IMG/VR virus record: IMGVR_UViG_3300037345_000177
Span: 1-30,824 of that record
DNA: 30,824 bases
DNA from: a virus
Reading direction: 5' to 3' (one strand)
The notes under the pieces are model-generated. The model had not been told where the DNA came from and did no database searches. It saw only the letters and a program-made list of their open reading frames with translations. Numbering within the stretch: the first letter of the stretch is position 1; each line of letters opens with the position of its first letter. Below, piece after piece: positions 29,059 through 30,824 of this stretch. The position numbers and the translations under genes were made by a program.

Positions 29059-29506
29059 CTGACACGGGATGACTGCTGGCATCTGCTAGGTCGCCCTTCG
29101 AATGGTTGTTGACCAAAATCGGCTCTAGGATCGACTCTGCAAGATACCGCACAACCGGCACTACAACCCCGTCCCCGATCAGATGATAGGCTTCGTTGTA
29201 GCTGTTCGGCAACTTATAGTCGTCTGGCAACCCCATGAGGCGCGCAGCTTCGCGGCTCGACAAGAGCCTGGTCCGCACGTCGTCACCCTTCACCACGATA
29301 ATCAGTTGTCGGATCGATCCGCCCGACGACGTCCGAAGACACCCGGCAATGTCGTCGAACCGGACTTCGGCGCGCTGCACCTTGGCATCGTCCTCATCAA
29401 GGCGGGTCCGCTTGTAGATCGTCCCGATGAGCAACTGGCCCGACCGTTTTGCTGCCGCCAGCTTCTCGGCGTTTACGCCGCTCATCATGGCTAAGGCGCT
29501 AGGCAC
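29048..29506 (-). pseudogene. Cytosine-C5 DNA methyltransferase, C-terminal fragment
   Basis: The fragment contains the C-terminal motifs of phage Dcm-type enzymes: R-F-D-D-I-A-G-C-L-R-T-S-S-G-G-S-I-R-Q, then motif IX R-L-L-S-S-R-E-A-A-R-L-M-G-L-P-D-D-Y, then motif X-like G-D-G-V-V-V-P-V-V-R-Y-L-A-E. The catalytic P-C motif and the SAM-binding N-terminus are absent. GTG 29506 is the most upstream start in the open frame, but coding-like residues continue upstream to about 29575, across a 41-bp repeat-bounded segment, before a stop. The fragment cannot be an active methyltransferase alone. Confidence 0.75.
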
Positions 29507-29507
29507 G

Positions 29508-29560
29508 CCCCCGCCAGAAGAAGAAAAGGCGAAGCGCCTTAGTTCATACCCCCGCCAGAA
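29508..29560. repeat. 12-bp direct repeats bounding a palindromic segment in the Dcm fragment
   Basis: CCCCCGCCAGAA occurs at 29508-29519 and 29549-29560. Between them lies AAGGCG-AAG-CGCCTT, and CTAAGGCGC (29491-29499) pairs with GCGCCTTAG (29534-29542). Removing one repeat plus the spacer (41 bp) would shift the frame. The structure looks like a small palindromic insertion. Confidence 0.65.
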
Positions 29561-29733
29561 TAAGGGCTGACCAACGCTGCGTCACATCTTGATGTTTCAG
29601 ATTTATCGACGCGTGTCGCAAAGTGCATAATCGCCCGGGCTTCAGCGACCGGGGCGGAGGGTGCCTCCGCCGCTTTGGGGCTGGAATTGGCGCAGTTTAT
29701 TGGTATGTTCCACTCGGCACGGGAGGTCGCCGC

Positions 29734-30732
29734 TTGGACCAGACGCCCATTGATGACGATCGCAAAGAGCTTCGCATCTCTCCGGAGATGGCGAGTACCA
29801 AGCTGCTCGTCCTGCGCTTTATCCGCAACTACATTGGCAAATGGAAGCAGAGCCCCAGTCAGGGTGAGATTGTGAATGGCTGCAAGCTGACCCGCACCAG
29901 CGTTCGCAATGCGCTGCGATCGTTGCAGCGCGACGGCCTGATCCTCCGCACGCCCGGGCCGCGCGGCATCGCCCTGCCGGCACAGCGAGACGCGGCACTG
30001 CGCACGCTTGAAGCGCTTGGCTATCAGATCAATGCCGACCTGCATTTACCCCTCCTGCCTCCCCCGGTGCTGGATTATCCGATTCCAGCAACGAGCGAGA
30101 TTATACTGGTGAACGGGACGAAGGCAGCGAATAAGGCGCTTAGCGAGCACCGGCGCAAGGTCGGCAGTGATTTTGCGATTCGTCATCCTGCCAGAGCAGC
30201 GGACGAGCGGGCGCTGAAGCAGGCCAACAGGGCCGCTGCGCGCGATTACGGCCACAAGGTCCACGGAACCGTGGAGACGCACGCCAAGGCTGCCCGCATC
30301 AGGCAGGGATCGCTCGCGCTGATGTTCGAGAAAGGCCAGATCACAATCAACCAGCTGGCGGCGAGCCAACAGATCCGCGTCGTGGTGGAGCGCATAGGGC
30401 TGGATGTGAAGATTGGCTCTGTCAGCCTTGAAGCTCGCGTTGATGAAAGCCGGAGCGGATCGGGGTCCTTCTTCGAGAGCCTTGGCGCGGTGCGGGCGGA
30501 GGTTGCTTACAATGCCTGGCGAAAGGCGCTGGGTGATCGGGTGGGCATCGTGCTGCTGATGATCGTGGACGATATCGCCTTCAGCTCCGCAGCCCGCCTT
30601 CATCGGATGGGGCCGCCAAGAGCGCGGCGTATCCTGATCGATGCGCTCGATGCGTGGAGTAAATATATGGGCGATGCCTGCAACAAAGTGGACGAGGCGA
30701 CGCTGTTGGCGGCGCAGGCAGGCGTACTCTGA
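29734..30732 (+). CDS. Two-domain HTH regulator (LexA-like wHTH plus DUF6456-like C-terminus)
   Basis: I choose TTG 29734 because GGGAGGT lies seven bases upstream; the open frame reaches back to 29623 without a comparable site. The 332-residue product has a winged helix at about residues 21-82 (S-T-K-L-L-V-L-R-F-I, then S-P-S-Q-G-E-I, then T-R-T-S-V-R-N-A-L-R-S-L-Q-R-D-G-L-I). A basic linker follows. The C-terminal part (F-F-E-S-L-G-A-V-R-A-E-V-A-Y-N-A-W-R-K-A-L-G, later P-R-A-R-R-I-L-I-D-A-L-D-A-W) has the layout of DUF6456-type regulators. It may control the rightward genes beyond the window, or replication. It is the only complete rightward gene in this end region. Confidence 0.72.
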   Translation: MDQTPIDDDRKELRISPEMASTKLLVLRFIRNYIGKWKQSPSQGEIVNGCKLTRTSVRNALRSLQRDGLILRTPGPRGIALPAQRDAALRTLEALGYQINADLHLPLLPPPVLDYPIPATSEIILVNGTKAANKALSEHRRKVGSDFAIRHPARAADERALKQANRAAARDYGHKVHGTVETHAKAARIRQGSLALMFEKGQITINQLAASQQIRVVVERIGLDVKIGSVSLEARVDESRSGSGSFFESLGAVRAEVAYNAWRKALGDRVGIVLLMIVDDIAFSSAARLHRMGPPRARRILIDALDAWSKYMGDACNKVDEATLLAAQAGVL

Positions 30733-30824
30733 GGTAGAAAAATCGCGCGCGCCAGCATTTACCCCTGCTCAGACGTGACAAAAACGGCCAAATCCGACCC
30801 CGCAACAGGTGCGCCCCGAGAGGA
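30733..30824 (+). other. Window end, no gene seen
   Basis: The last 92 bases hold no reading frame, hairpin or promoter that I can support. They probably lead to the next plus-strand gene. Confidence 0.4.

Noticed and set aside
29521-29541. Minus-strand hairpin followed by pyrimidines, resembling a terminator
   Set aside because: The stretch appears to lie in the former coding part of the Dcm gene, and no gene upstream of it needs ending; I treat it as part of the repeat-bounded segment.
29539-30045. Minus-strand frame that might be the missing N-terminus of the Dcm gene
   Set aside because: It lacks the P-C catalytic motif and SAM-binding Gly motif, and most of it is antisense to the regulator starting at 29734.
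1-30824. CRISPR arrays, rRNA, tRNA genes and insertion sequences
   Set aside because: No regularly spaced repeat array, cloverleaf, rRNA or transposase gene was found on reading both strands; a tRNA scan would be needed to exclude a partial attachment-site tRNA.

Overview
The window is a stretch of prophage, or of a prophage next to a second integrated element, from an alphaproteobacterium. The high GC content, the GTA-like tail gene order, and early genes of types I know from sphingomonad and Erythrobacter-like prophages (GapR/DUF2312, AlpA, YdaS, ParB-type, wHTH Rep-type) point to the order Sphingomonadales. This assignment is inference; there is no rRNA or tRNA to confirm it.

Layout. (1) Positions 2-15476, plus strand, hold the late structural operon of a long-tailed siphophage with HK97-type morphogenesis. 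The head genes are terminase large subunit (3' end only), portal, prohead protease and major capsid. The neck genes are two small head-associated proteins, two connectors, an HK97 gp10-like protein and a tail terminator. The tail genes are the tube protein, a tail chaperone pair joined by an in-phase GGGAAAC -1 slippery site, a 991-residue tape measure, distal tail, hub, NlpC/P60-like and tip proteins, and an SGNH-esterase tail fibre. (2) Positions 15473-17923 are the lysis and host-interaction cassette: a 16-codon mini-ORF that looks like an old fibre 3' end, a membrane-anchored GAF-like protein, an M23 endolysin, a membrane protein of the plasmanylethanolamine desaturase/CarF/TMEM189 family, and an overlapping i-spanin/o-spanin pair. 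(3) Positions 17940-20520 hold direct repeats, a small minus-strand gene, an intact DUF4102-type tyrosine integrase, structured intergenic DNA and a D12-class adenine methyltransferase. (4) Positions 20697-28811, minus strand, form a long, tightly overlapped early operon read right to left from a YdaS/Cro-like gene: regulators, GapR, many small unknown genes, an internally deleted ParB-like gene, AlpA, a second integrase broken by an amber codon, and a Rep-like wHTH protein. (5) Positions 28812-30824 hold the divergent control region, a short plus-strand gene that may be a repressor stump, the C-terminal part of a cytosine-C5 methyltransferase, and a plus-strand two-domain HTH regulator.

How it works together. 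The late operon is linked by ATGA/GTGA overlaps and builds particle and lysis functions. The early operon is equally compact. Several early genes show erosion or recent rearrangement: the amber-interrupted integrase, the ParB deletion, the frameshifted HTH/Cys-rich gene, the 30-bp in-frame duplication in a regulator, the truncated Dcm and the short reading frame where CI is expected. The late module looks intact. The most unusual gene is the prophage-borne lipid-desaturase-family protein between endolysin and spanins, where a holin would normally be expected. Whether the right half belongs to the same phage or to a second element cannot be settled from this window.
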